64,000 bases of DNA. Origin: Aggregatilinea lenta (lineage in GTDB: Bacteria; Chloroflexota; Anaerolineae; Aggregatilineales; Aggregatilineaceae). The number at the start of each line of letters is the position of its first letter. The first letter of the stretch is position 1. The DNA is taken from positions 186,001-250,000 of the forward strand of contig NZ_BFCB01000003.1 in NCBI RefSeq assembly GCF_003569045.1, written 5' to 3'. The position numbers and the translations under genes are program-made. Of this stretch, positions 25,833 through 33,680 are shown piece after piece. The notes below the pieces were generated by a model. It was given only the letters and a program-made list of their open reading frames with translations. It was not told the origin of the DNA and did not search any database.

Positions 25833-26687
25833 CTACCGGCTCAGGTAATCCAGTATGATATCGTTGAACTCGTCGGTCGCTTCCCACATGGCGAAGTGTC
25901 CCACGCCGCCCATCAGCACGAGGTCCGCTGTCGGGATCAGCGTCGCCATTTCCAGGTCGTGCGCCGGGTAGATCGCCTCTTCCTCGATGCCGTCCAGGAT
26001 CAGCGTGGGTACGTTGATGGCGCTCATCTGCTCGACGGTGTAGCTCGGTTCCGTGGCCCACATGTTGCCGATATTTTCGAGGAACGCATCGAAGTTATCG
26101 GGATTGGGCGAGAGGCGCACGTAATCTTCCGCCGCCATTTCGATATATTCGTTGAAGCGCTCGCTCGAATCGATGTCGTCTTTCACGCCGGACGGGTTGT
26201 AGTTCGCACCGTAGGCGATCAGTTTCAGCAGGCGCTCCGGGTGGTTGATGGCGATGTCGAGGCCGATGATGCCGCCGTCGCTCCAGCCCACCAGATTGAC
26301 CGCGTCGATCTCCAGGGTGTCCAGCAGCGCCAGCACGTCCGAGGCCATCAGCGCATAGCCGATCTGCTGGTCGGACATGGTCGAGCGCCCGTGCCCCCGG
26401 CTGTCCGCTGTGATGACATAGTAGTTCTCGGTGAAGGCCGGAATCTGGTTGACGAAGTAGTCCGCGTTGCCCAGGCCGCCGTGCAGCAGCAGGAGCGGCT
26501 CGTTGGCCGGATCGCCATAGGTCGCATAATACATCTCGATGTCGTTGACCGGGGCCATGCCCGATTCGGTCGCGGGCGGCAGTTCCGGCTCGTCGCCCTG
26601 CGCCGCGATCGGGACTGCGAACGCAAGCGTCAGGCAGAGGGTGAGCAGTCCGGTGAGTACAGGTTTTAAAACGGTGAGCTGGATCAT
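25833..26687 (-). CDS. secreted alpha/beta-hydrolase
   Basis: A 284-residue protein with a signal peptide (residues 1-30, ending PIAAQG) and an alpha/beta-hydrolase fold. HGGLG forms the oxyanion region, GWSDGG carries the nucleophilic serine, and GGVGHF near the end provides the histidine. The SRGHGRS motif is usual in this superfamily. It should hydrolyse an ester or similar bond outside the cytoplasm; the substrate is unknown. The start at 26687 is chosen because it begins the signal peptide and has GGAG upstream. It is divergent from the DNA glycosylase gene. Confidence 0.82.
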   Translation of the reverse strand: MIQLTVLKPVLTGLLTLCLTLAFAVPIAAQGDEPELPPATESGMAPVNDIEMYYATYGDPANEPLLLLHGGLGNADYFVNQIPAFTENYYVITADSRGHGRSTMSDQQIGYALMASDVLALLDTLEIDAVNLVGWSDGGIIGLDIAINHPERLLKLIAYGANYNPSGVKDDIDSSERFNEYIEMAAEDYVRLSPNPDNFDAFLENIGNMWATEPSYTVEQMSAINVPTLILDGIEEEAIYPAHDLEMATLIPTADLVLMGGVGHFAMWEATDEFNDIILDYLSR

Positions 26688-26890
26688 GGGGAGTGGCTCC
26701 TTTATGAATTTGGTAGGATCGAAAGGATCTAAACAGAGTATAGGCTCAAAGAGTTGGCATGTCGGTGGGGAAAATAACCAATCACCGCGTGATGCGGGGG
26801 CAGCCGGAGTGCGCAACGTATGGTATACTGCGTCAGGGACAACCAGAACATCCGTTTCGATCTGGTGAACAGATGAAAGGCGGCCTTTCC

Positions 26891-28165
26891 ATGACTCACA
26901 TGCCCGCGATCGAGATTTCCAGAGACACCCAGCGCCGCTTCATTCTGGGCAAGCAGGGCCTCTATCCGGCGCGCCGCTGGACCAGCAGCCCGGCCAGCGT
27001 CGCGGAGGCGGTGCGCGCGGGCTGCGTGGTGCAGATCGATCCGCTGAACGTGGTAGCGCGTAGCCACGACATTGCGCTATACGGGCGACTGCACGGCTAC
27101 CGTCCCGCCGACCTGCTGGGCGCGCTTTACGGCGACCGGGCGCTGTTCGATTACGGCGGCACGGTGATGGTCCATCCGATGGAGGAACTGCCCTACTACC
27201 GCGTGATCATGGCGCGCAAGGCCGCCGAACGGCGCTGGCAGGTCTTCGAGCAGGAGCATCCCGGCGTGACCGAGCAGGTCTTACGTGAAGTGACGGATCG
27301 CGGGCCACTGAGCACGCGCGACTTCAAGAGTGAAACGCCGCGCGTCAGCACCTACCGTTCCGGCAAGGTCACCGGCATCGCGCTCTACCGCCTGTGGCTG
27401 GCCGGCAAACTGATGACGCACAGCCGCCGGGGGTTCGACCGCGTGTACGACCTGCGCGAGCGGATCGCCCCGCCGGAACACGACCAAACGGGAAGCGTCG
27501 AGGAGGCGGAGGCATATTTCGAGCTGGAGCCGTTCAAGAGCCTCAACCTGATCACGGCGCGAAGCTGGCGCCGGTTTTTCGCCGGGACCATCGAGCGCAA
27601 GGTAGACGCGGCGGAAGGCACGGCGCGCTTCGAGGCGCTGTGCGCGGCAGGGACGATTGTGCCGGTAGAGCTGGCGCACGACGGCACAGAGCTGCGTTAT
27701 GTGCTGGCCGACGACCTGCCACTGCTGGAGGTGCTGCATGCGGACGATCTGCCGGATGTGTGGCAGCCGTCCGAGGAGGCCGACGACGAGATGACTCTGC
27801 TCGCGCCGCTGGAGATCGTCAGCGCGCGCGGTCGGGCCGGCTTGCTGTTCGCCTTCGAGTACCTGTGGGAGGTCTACAAGCCGGAGGCCAAGCGGCGTTG
27901 GGGCTACTATACGCTGCCGATCCTCTACCACAGCCGGCTGGTCGCGCGGCTCGATCCCAAGCTGGACCGCACGACGGACACGTTGGTGATCAAGGGCTTC
28001 TGGCTGGAAGACGGCGTGGCGGTCGATGCGGCGTTCCTCGACGCACTGGCGCGCGGCCTGCGGCGTTTTATGGACTTCGTGGGCGCGCAGACCCTCGACC
28101 TGGACGCAGTGAGCGATAAACCCGTGCGCAATGGGCTGCGCGCTCGGCTTGAGCCGGGCGGATAA
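26891..28165 (+). CDS. winged-helix DNA glycosylase, YcaQ/AlkZ family
   Basis: The 424-residue protein matches the HTH_42/YcaQ-AlkZ family of tandem winged-helix glycosylases, which unhook interstrand crosslinks or remove bulky alkylated bases. VVQIDPLNVVARSHDIAL carries the catalytic QxD-type motif (Q-I-D), the clearest sign of the family. LFAFEYLWEVYKPEAKRRWGYYTLPIL is a second conserved block. The protein begins either at the ATG at 26891 (AAAGGCGG upstream) or six codons earlier at 26873. It converges with dinB, leaving three bases between stops, so this is a small DNA-repair locus. Confidence 0.82.
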   Translation: MTHMPAIEISRDTQRRFILGKQGLYPARRWTSSPASVAEAVRAGCVVQIDPLNVVARSHDIALYGRLHGYRPADLLGALYGDRALFDYGGTVMVHPMEELPYYRVIMARKAAERRWQVFEQEHPGVTEQVLREVTDRGPLSTRDFKSETPRVSTYRSGKVTGIALYRLWLAGKLMTHSRRGFDRVYDLRERIAPPEHDQTGSVEEAEAYFELEPFKSLNLITARSWRRFFAGTIERKVDAAEGTARFEALCAAGTIVPVELAHDGTELRYVLADDLPLLEVLHADDLPDVWQPSEEADDEMTLLAPLEIVSARGRAGLLFAFEYLWEVYKPEAKRRWGYYTLPILYHSRLVARLDPKLDRTTDTLVIKGFWLEDGVAVDAAFLDALARGLRRFMDFVGAQTLDLDAVSDKPVRNGLRARLEPGG

Positions 28166-28168
28166 CGG

Positions 28169-29359
28169 CTAGTCTCCGTCTTCGCTGAGGTCGCTGCCGC
28201 GCTTGATGGTCCCTTCCCCGAAGCGCTCGCGCAGATCGTCGAGTGTCGCTTGCAGGCGGCGCTTCTGCGCGTACGTGTGCGGATCGTCCCACAGGCCAAG
28301 CTGCTGGTGCGGGTCTTCGAACCCGCTCAGGCCCACCCCGATCAGACGTACCGCCCGGCCACGCGGCCAATGCTGCATGAACAACTGCTCCACCTGCGTG
28401 TAAATCTCGTCGTCCTGGTCGGTGGGGTGATCGAGCGTGATCTGCCGCGTCAGCGTGGTGAAGTCCGACCAGCGCAGCTTGAGCTTGATCGTGGTGCCCG
28501 CTAACTCGTCGCGCCGCGCCCGCCAGCCGACCTCGTCCGCCAGCCGCCGCAGCACACGTCGCAGGGCGTCGCCGTCACCGATGTCGCGCGTGAAGGTCGT
28601 CTCGCGGCTGATCGACTTGGTATCCTGCTCCGGCTCGACCGGGCGCTCGTCGATGCCGCGTGCGTGGCGGGCCAGGCTCTCGCCGTTTTTGCCGAATCGC
28701 CGCGCGAGATCGTCGGCGGGCCAGCGCGCCAGATCCGCGATGGTGCGGATGCCCAGCTTCGCCAGCGCCTCTTCCGTCTTCGGGCCGACGCCCCATAATT
28801 CATTCACAGGCAGCGGCGCAAGGAACGCCGCTTCCTCGCCGGGGGGCACGACGGTGATCGCGTTGGGCGGCTGGCCGCTGCGCACGCGGCCCTTGCCGAT
28901 CGTGTTGGCGATCTTCGCCACGAGCTTGTTCGTTGCTACACCCAGCGAGCACGGCAGGTTCAGTTCTTCGTTGATCGTGCCCTGAAGTTCGCGCGCGATA
29001 TGTTCCGCCGGGCCGGGCAGCAGGCTTACGTCCAGAAACGCCTCGTCGATCGACAACTGCTCGACCAGCGGCGTCAGCGCGTGCAGCCGCTGCATGACCT
29101 CGTGTGAGGCGGCGCTGTAGGCGGCGCGGTCGTGCGGGACGATGATCAGATCCGGGCAGCGGCGCACGGCCTGGATCATTGGCATGGCGGAATGGATGCC
29201 GAACTGCCGCGCGGCATACGAGCACGACGCGACGACGCCGCGCTGGTCGGGCCGCCCGCCGACGGCGAACGGCTGGCCGCGCAGCGACGGGTCACGCTGC
29301 TCCTCGACGCAGCAGAAAAACGCGTCGAGATCGAGGTGGAGAATCTTGCGGATCGCCAT
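28169..29359 (-). CDS. dinB: DNA polymerase IV (Y family)
   Basis: A 396-residue translesion polymerase. Catalytic carboxylates are Asp10, Asp105 and Glu106 (SIDEAFLDVS), and Phe15 is the likely steric gate against ribonucleotides. The thumb HhH region (GVGPKTEEALAKLGI) and the little-finger domain follow. The last 40 residues are charged and lack an obvious beta-clamp QL(S/D)LF motif, although LGLWDD near residue 365 could serve. A TACACT box ends six bases before the ATG, so the mRNA may be leaderless. It pairs convergently with the glycosylase gene. Confidence 0.92.
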   Translation of the reverse strand: MAIRKILHLDLDAFFCCVEEQRDPSLRGQPFAVGGRPDQRGVVASCSYAARQFGIHSAMPMIQAVRRCPDLIIVPHDRAAYSAASHEVMQRLHALTPLVEQLSIDEAFLDVSLLPGPAEHIARELQGTINEELNLPCSLGVATNKLVAKIANTIGKGRVRSGQPPNAITVVPPGEEAAFLAPLPVNELWGVGPKTEEALAKLGIRTIADLARWPADDLARRFGKNGESLARHARGIDERPVEPEQDTKSISRETTFTRDIGDGDALRRVLRRLADEVGWRARRDELAGTTIKLKLRWSDFTTLTRQITLDHPTDQDDEIYTQVEQLFMQHWPRGRAVRLIGVGLSGFEDPHQQLGLWDDPHTYAQKRRLQATLDDLRERFGEGTIKRGSDLSEDGD

Positions 29360-29475
29360 GCGCTAAGTGTAGCACGGACGTTCAAAACTGCGGAGGGGTC
29401 GCGCGGCAAGTTGACGCCGCGATCCGCCGGGAGTATGCTACGCGGCGATGCGCCCAACCGGAGAGGAATTCCCGA

Positions 29476-30558
29476 ATGCCCGACCCGCAGTCCCCCACGA
29501 TCACCGTGCTGATGGCCGTACACAACGGCGCGGCGACGCTGCGCGAGGCGCTCGACGGCATCCTGGCGCAGACGCTCGCGGATTTCGAGGTGGTGGTCGT
29601 GGACGACGCCTCGACCGACGCCACGCCGGAGCTGCTGCGCGCCGCTGCGGAGGCCGATCCGCGCGTGCGGATCGTGCGCAACGCGGAAAATCTGGGTCTG
29701 ACGCGCTCGCTCAATCGCGGGTGGGATCTGGCGCAGGGACGGTACATCGCGCGCATGGACGCCGACGACGTGGCGCTGCCGGAACGCTTCGCGCGGCAGG
29801 TTGCGCTGCTCGACGCGCAGCCGGAGGTCGGCGTATGCGGCACGTGGATCGAGACGATCGGTGATCCGGCGGGCGACGTGTGGGACTTCCCGGCGGACGA
29901 TGCGGCGATTCGCAGCCGCCTGATTTTCGAAAACGTCATGCCGCATTCGACCGTGATGTTCCGCCGCGCAGCATTCGACGACGCCGGGCTGCGCTACGAT
30001 CCGGCCTTTACCGCCGCGCAGGATTACGACCTGTGGGTGCGGGCCGCGCCGTTGGTGCGCTTCGCTAACGTGCCGGAAGTGCTGCTGCACTACCGCGTGC
30101 ACCCGGCGCAGATCGGGTCGGCGCGGCGGGCGGAGCAGCGGGCGTGCGCTCAGCGTGTGCGGCGCGCGCAGATCGAGCGGCTGGGCCTGCACCCCACCGA
30201 GGCGGATCTGGCGCTGCATGAGTCGCTGGCGTTGTGGCAGGTCGCATGCGGCTACGGGGATCTGCGCCGCGTCTCGCTGTGGCTGGCAGCGCTGCAAACG
30301 GCCAATCGCGTCGCCGGGATCTACCCCGAACCGGCGTTCACGCAGATTCTGACGGATCGTTGGTGGAGGGCCTATCCTCGCCAATCCGAGCGCGGCCTGG
30401 GGGTGTGTCTGGCGCTGGCGCGCTCGCCGTTCGAGTGGGCCGAGCCGGAGCTGTGGGCGCAGCGGCGGCGGATCGCGCTGCGTGACGCGCGGGCGGCGAT
30501 CGTCGTGCGGATCAAGGACCGGCTGAGGCCGATCAAGCGCATGGTGCTGCGGGGCTAG
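29476..30558 (+). CDS. family 2 glycosyltransferase
   Basis: A 360-residue GT-A fold transferase. ITVLMAVHNGAATL opens the nucleotide-binding fold, VVVDDASTD is the first acidic motif and ARMDADDVALPERF holds the metal-binding DxD. AAQDYDLWVRAA marks the acceptor-side conserved ED/QD position. The C-terminal 100 residues are arginine-rich and helical and may sit on the membrane face. The ATG at 29476 has GAGAGGAA upstream; the open frame further left overlaps dinB. Its stop codon lies inside a palindromic repeat shared with the convergent gene. Confidence 0.87.
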   Translation: MPDPQSPTITVLMAVHNGAATLREALDGILAQTLADFEVVVVDDASTDATPELLRAAAEADPRVRIVRNAENLGLTRSLNRGWDLAQGRYIARMDADDVALPERFARQVALLDAQPEVGVCGTWIETIGDPAGDVWDFPADDAAIRSRLIFENVMPHSTVMFRRAAFDDAGLRYDPAFTAAQDYDLWVRAAPLVRFANVPEVLLHYRVHPAQIGSARRAEQRACAQRVRRAQIERLGLHPTEADLALHESLALWQVACGYGDLRRVSLWLAALQTANRVAGIYPEPAFTQILTDRWWRAYPRQSERGLGVCLALARSPFEWAEPELWAQRRRIALRDARAAIVVRIKDRLRPIKRMVLRG

Positions 30559-30581
30559 GGCGTATGGCAATACGCCCCTAC
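30557..30581. repeat. palindromic repeat providing both convergent stop codons
   Basis: AGGGCGTATGGCAATACGCCCCTAC-type repeat. The TAG at 30556-30558 stops the plus-strand glycosyltransferase, and CTA at 30578-30580 is the TAG of the minus-strand glycosyltransferase. Both stops fall at the repeat's ends. Confidence 0.8.
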
Positions 30582-31996
30582 GCGCGCTGCGTTTCCGCCG
30601 CGTGGCGGGCGATCAATTCCCGGTAAAACGCGAGGTACGTTTCCCCCTGCTGTTTCAGGCTGAAGCGCGCGCGGACGTCGCGGGCGGCGTTCTCGCTCAA
30701 CTGGCGGCGCAGCGGTTCGTCGGCCAGCAGCGCGAGTGCGGCCTCGGCCATCGCAGGCGCGTCACCGGGACCGACCAGCACGCCCGTCGCCTCCGCCGGA
30801 TCGCTCGTATTCCAACCTGAATCGAAGCGCGCGAGGCCCCGGATCTGCTCCGGGATGCCGCCCACTGCCGTCGCCACGACCGGCGTGCCGCACGCCAGCG
30901 CTTCCAAAACCGTGTTCGGGAACGTATCGGCATAGGCCGCGTGCAGATACAGGTCGGCGGCCTGATAGTACTGCGCCACGACCGCCGGATCGCGCTGGAA
31001 GGGCACATAGCGCACGGCTGCACCGTCCCACGTTTCGTCCTCGCCACTTTCGCCCAGCACCACGAACACCAGCGGGCGATCCCCTATGCGCGCCGCGATC
31101 TGCCGCACGGCGGCTTCGAGCGTGGCGTAGTCCTTCCACACGTTGGTGCGAATCCCCAGCGCCGTAAACAGCAGAATAGCCGCGTCCGGCGGCAGGCCGA
31201 GCGCCTCGCGGACCGCGCGCGCATCATTCGCCGGGCGGAAGGTGTCCACATCCACGCCGTTCGGGATTACGCGCGCCTCGGTGACGGCAGGCATCAGCAT
31301 CGACTGCCGCGCCCGATCGAGCAGCCAGTGGCTCGGCGCGGCGATGGCGAAGCGGCTCTGTGCGTAAATGCCGCGTTTGCGTGCCCAATTGATCGCGGTC
31401 GCGTCGCGGCGGATGGGCGGGTACAGCGCGAGGTCGGGGCAGTGGGCGCAGCCGGTCTTCCACCAATCGCCTTTTAACGCGTGGGCGCAGTGCCCGGTGA
31501 ACAGCCACATGTCGTGCAGCGTGATCAGCAGCGGGCGCTTGCGGCTCAGGTGCGGAAGCTGGCGCAGGTCGAAGTAGTCGATGTGCAGGTTGTGCGCGTG
31601 CAGGATGTCCGGCGGCTGTAGGGGCAGGTCGAGCAGGCGGCGCGTGCCGGGATAGCGCATGGTCTGGATGCCGCGTGCGCGGTCGAGCGTAATGCCCGGT
31701 TCGGCTAAGTATTCGGCCAGCCGCCGCACGCGCCACACGCCGCGCACCCGGTGGCTGACCGGCCCCATGCGCTCGTAGACGCGCCACCAGAAGCGGGTCC
31801 ACGGCCCGCGCAGCGCGGCGTTGGGGATCAGGTACGTGCCGGGATCGTCCGCGCGCTTGATGCCGACCGCCATCTCCGCCGTATGCCCCTGCGTGCGGTA
31901 GTATGCCATCAACTGCGCCGCGATGCGTTCCGCGCCGCCGCCCACGTCGTAGGTGCTGACTTGCAGAATGCGCAGCGGATCGGTTTCGGCGGGCAT
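30578..31996 (-). CDS. family 4-type glycosyltransferase (GT-B)
   Basis: The 472-residue protein has the GT-B two-domain layout. STYDVGGGAERIA near the N-terminus is the acceptor-side glycine loop, LHAHNLHIDYFDL is typical, and the C-terminal half has IPNGVDVDTF, DLYLHAAYADTFPNTVLEALACGTPVVA in fragments of the usual E-x7-E nucleotide-sugar motif. It would transfer a sugar from a nucleotide donor to a glycan or lipid acceptor. It begins eight bases after the preceding gene's stop and is the last gene of a six-gene minus-strand operon. Confidence 0.87.
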   Translation of the reverse strand: MPAETDPLRILQVSTYDVGGGAERIAAQLMAYYRTQGHTAEMAVGIKRADDPGTYLIPNAALRGPWTRFWWRVYERMGPVSHRVRGVWRVRRLAEYLAEPGITLDRARGIQTMRYPGTRRLLDLPLQPPDILHAHNLHIDYFDLRQLPHLSRKRPLLITLHDMWLFTGHCAHALKGDWWKTGCAHCPDLALYPPIRRDATAINWARKRGIYAQSRFAIAAPSHWLLDRARQSMLMPAVTEARVIPNGVDVDTFRPANDARAVREALGLPPDAAILLFTALGIRTNVWKDYATLEAAVRQIAARIGDRPLVFVVLGESGEDETWDGAAVRYVPFQRDPAVVAQYYQAADLYLHAAYADTFPNTVLEALACGTPVVATAVGGIPEQIRGLARFDSGWNTSDPAEATGVLVGPGDAPAMAEAALALLADEPLRRQLSENAARDVRARFSLKQQGETYLAFYRELIARHAAETQRA

Positions 31997-32004
31997 GGGC
32001 CGGA

Positions 32005-33045
32005 TCACCGCGCGGCCAGGGCGCGTACGGCGCGGCGGGCGATACGCTTCGGCAGCGCCAGGGTCCGTCGCAGAGTGGCACGGGCGGGACGCGAGTCGTA
32101 GCGCAGTTTCAGCGCAGCGCGCCGAGCGAGGTAACTTGGCGCGCGCAGCAGGCTGTCGATGTCGTCCGTGGGGCGCTGCTCGACGGTGATCACTCCGGCG
32201 GCCAGATCGCGCCGCAGCGCCTCGATCTGGTCCGGGTGCGGGCCGCGATAACGCTCCAGCCAGCTCGGATAGGTGTAGACGTTGTGCACGTGGAACGGAT
32301 CTTCCAGGCGTAGGAAGGTGCCTTCCGCCCACTCTCCGTAGCCGCTGCGCGGGACCCAGGCGGCGCGGTCGTAATAGCTGCTCTTGTTGAAGACCTGCTT
32401 GGGGAACACCAGCGAATAGTGGTACATGACGATGCCGTGCCGGGCGAGCGTCGCACCGTCGATCCAGTGCAGGTTCCGCAGGTCGCGTCCCTGATCATCG
32501 ACCACGGTCGGCGGGCGGTGCGTGGTGTAGTGGTAGCCGGGCCCCCACTTGAACAGCCGGTGGAACTCGTCACCGCCGTCGCGCAGGTAATACCCGTCCG
32601 TAATCGACTCGAAGCCGCCCCAGAACGTGCGCGTCTTGAACGACATCGCCGTGATGGACGGATCGCCGTGCAGCAGGTCCAACACGGCCTGCATATCCTG
32701 CGGGCGATAGAACTCGTCGCTGTCCACCTGCCATAAGTAGTCGCCCGTCGCGCGGTCGGCGTACGCCTGCGACATTTCGTCCTTTTCGCCGGTCCAGAGA
32801 CCGTCACGCGTGACGATCTGGAGCTTGTCGTCGGGATCTTCCTCGGCTTTGAAGCGCCGCAGCGTCTCCAGCGTGCCGTCGAGCGAGTGGCCGTCCGGCG
32901 TGGCGACGCCTGCCGCCGCCGGAGCCGCGCCCTCCACGACGATGATCTCGTGCGCGAACGGATACAGCGCGCGCAGGTTGTACCGCACGAACGGCTCACC
33001 GTTGAGCACGATCATGCCAAACGAGACGCGCGGCAAATCGCTCAT
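32005..33045 (-). CDS. glycosyltransferase family 2-like protein
   Basis: A 346-residue protein with a GT-A-like start (VSFGMIVLNGEPFVRYNLRA) and a WQVDSDEFYRPQDM segment in which DSD is the expected metal motif. It is a variant of GT2 in which the usual opening strand is followed by a long acidic insertion (about residues 35-75). The C-terminus is strongly basic, with many Arg residues. Its ATG overlaps the methyltransferase stop as ATGA, so the two are translationally coupled. Donor and acceptor are unknown. Confidence 0.78.
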   Translation of the reverse strand: MSDLPRVSFGMIVLNGEPFVRYNLRALYPFAHEIIVVEGAAPAAAGVATPDGHSLDGTLETLRRFKAEEDPDDKLQIVTRDGLWTGEKDEMSQAYADRATGDYLWQVDSDEFYRPQDMQAVLDLLHGDPSITAMSFKTRTFWGGFESITDGYYLRDGGDEFHRLFKWGPGYHYTTHRPPTVVDDQGRDLRNLHWIDGATLARHGIVMYHYSLVFPKQVFNKSSYYDRAAWVPRSGYGEWAEGTFLRLEDPFHVHNVYTYPSWLERYRGPHPDQIEALRRDLAAGVITVEQRPTDDIDSLLRAPSYLARRAALKLRYDSRPARATLRRTLALPKRIARRAVRALAAR

Positions 33046-33677
33046 GCCTGGGGACGCTCCGCCACGGCGCGGATCTGGTAATTGCGCTTGTAGATGGCGT
33101 ACAGGTGCGCCAGCCGGTCGAAGCCGCGCGGCCCCAGCCGGGCATACCAGCGCGTATAGTTGGGCGGCCACTTGTGCTGGATGGCATCCGCGCGGATGTT
33201 GGTATAACCCGCTGCGTAGAACAGGTTGCCCAGCGTGAGGGGGTTCCAGGTATACAGGTGCTGGTTGATGTCGTTCGGGCGGTAACCTTCATCCGGCTTT
33301 TGATGCGGCACGACGAACACCGCTTTGCCGCCCGGTTTGAGCTTGGGCAGCAGCGCGCGCAGGATGTCCAGCGGGCGTTCGACGTGTTCCAGCGCGTGAT
33401 TCGACACGATCACGGTGGCGAAGTCGTCCGGCACGTCTTCCGGGCGCTCGTACACCGTCAGGCCCAGGCGCTGCGCCTCGTCACGGGCGTTCGCGCTGAT
33501 CTCGATGCCCGCCTTCGTCTGGCAGGCGATCTCGTGCAGCAAATAGCCGCCGCCGCAGCCGAAATCGAGCACGGTATCGGTCGGGTGGAGGTAGGGCGCG
33601 AACTTGAACAGGTTCGCTTTGCCTCCAAACGCGCCGATGTTCTTTTGCCAGTTGAAATAATCCGCATCGTAATTCAT
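33042..33677 (-). CDS. class I SAM-dependent methyltransferase
   Basis: The 211-residue protein has a Rossmann methyltransferase core. VLDFGCGGGYLLHEI is the SAM-binding glycine motif I and VIVSNHALEHVERPLDILR is the acidic/motif III region. FKFAPYLHP just before the core is common in sugar or lipid methyltransferases of glycan loci. It lies between asnB (three bases away) and a GT2-like gene (four-base overlap), so it probably methylates a sugar or repeat unit of the same surface glycan. Confidence 0.85.
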   Translation of the reverse strand: MNYDADYFNWQKNIGAFGGKANLFKFAPYLHPTDTVLDFGCGGGYLLHEIACQTKAGIEISANARDEAQRLGLTVYERPEDVPDDFATVIVSNHALEHVERPLDILRALLPKLKPGGKAVFVVPHQKPDEGYRPNDINQHLYTWNPLTLGNLFYAAGYTNIRADAIQHKWPPNYTRWYARLGPRGFDRLAHLYAIYKRNYQIRAVAERPQA

Positions 33678-33680
33678 GAA

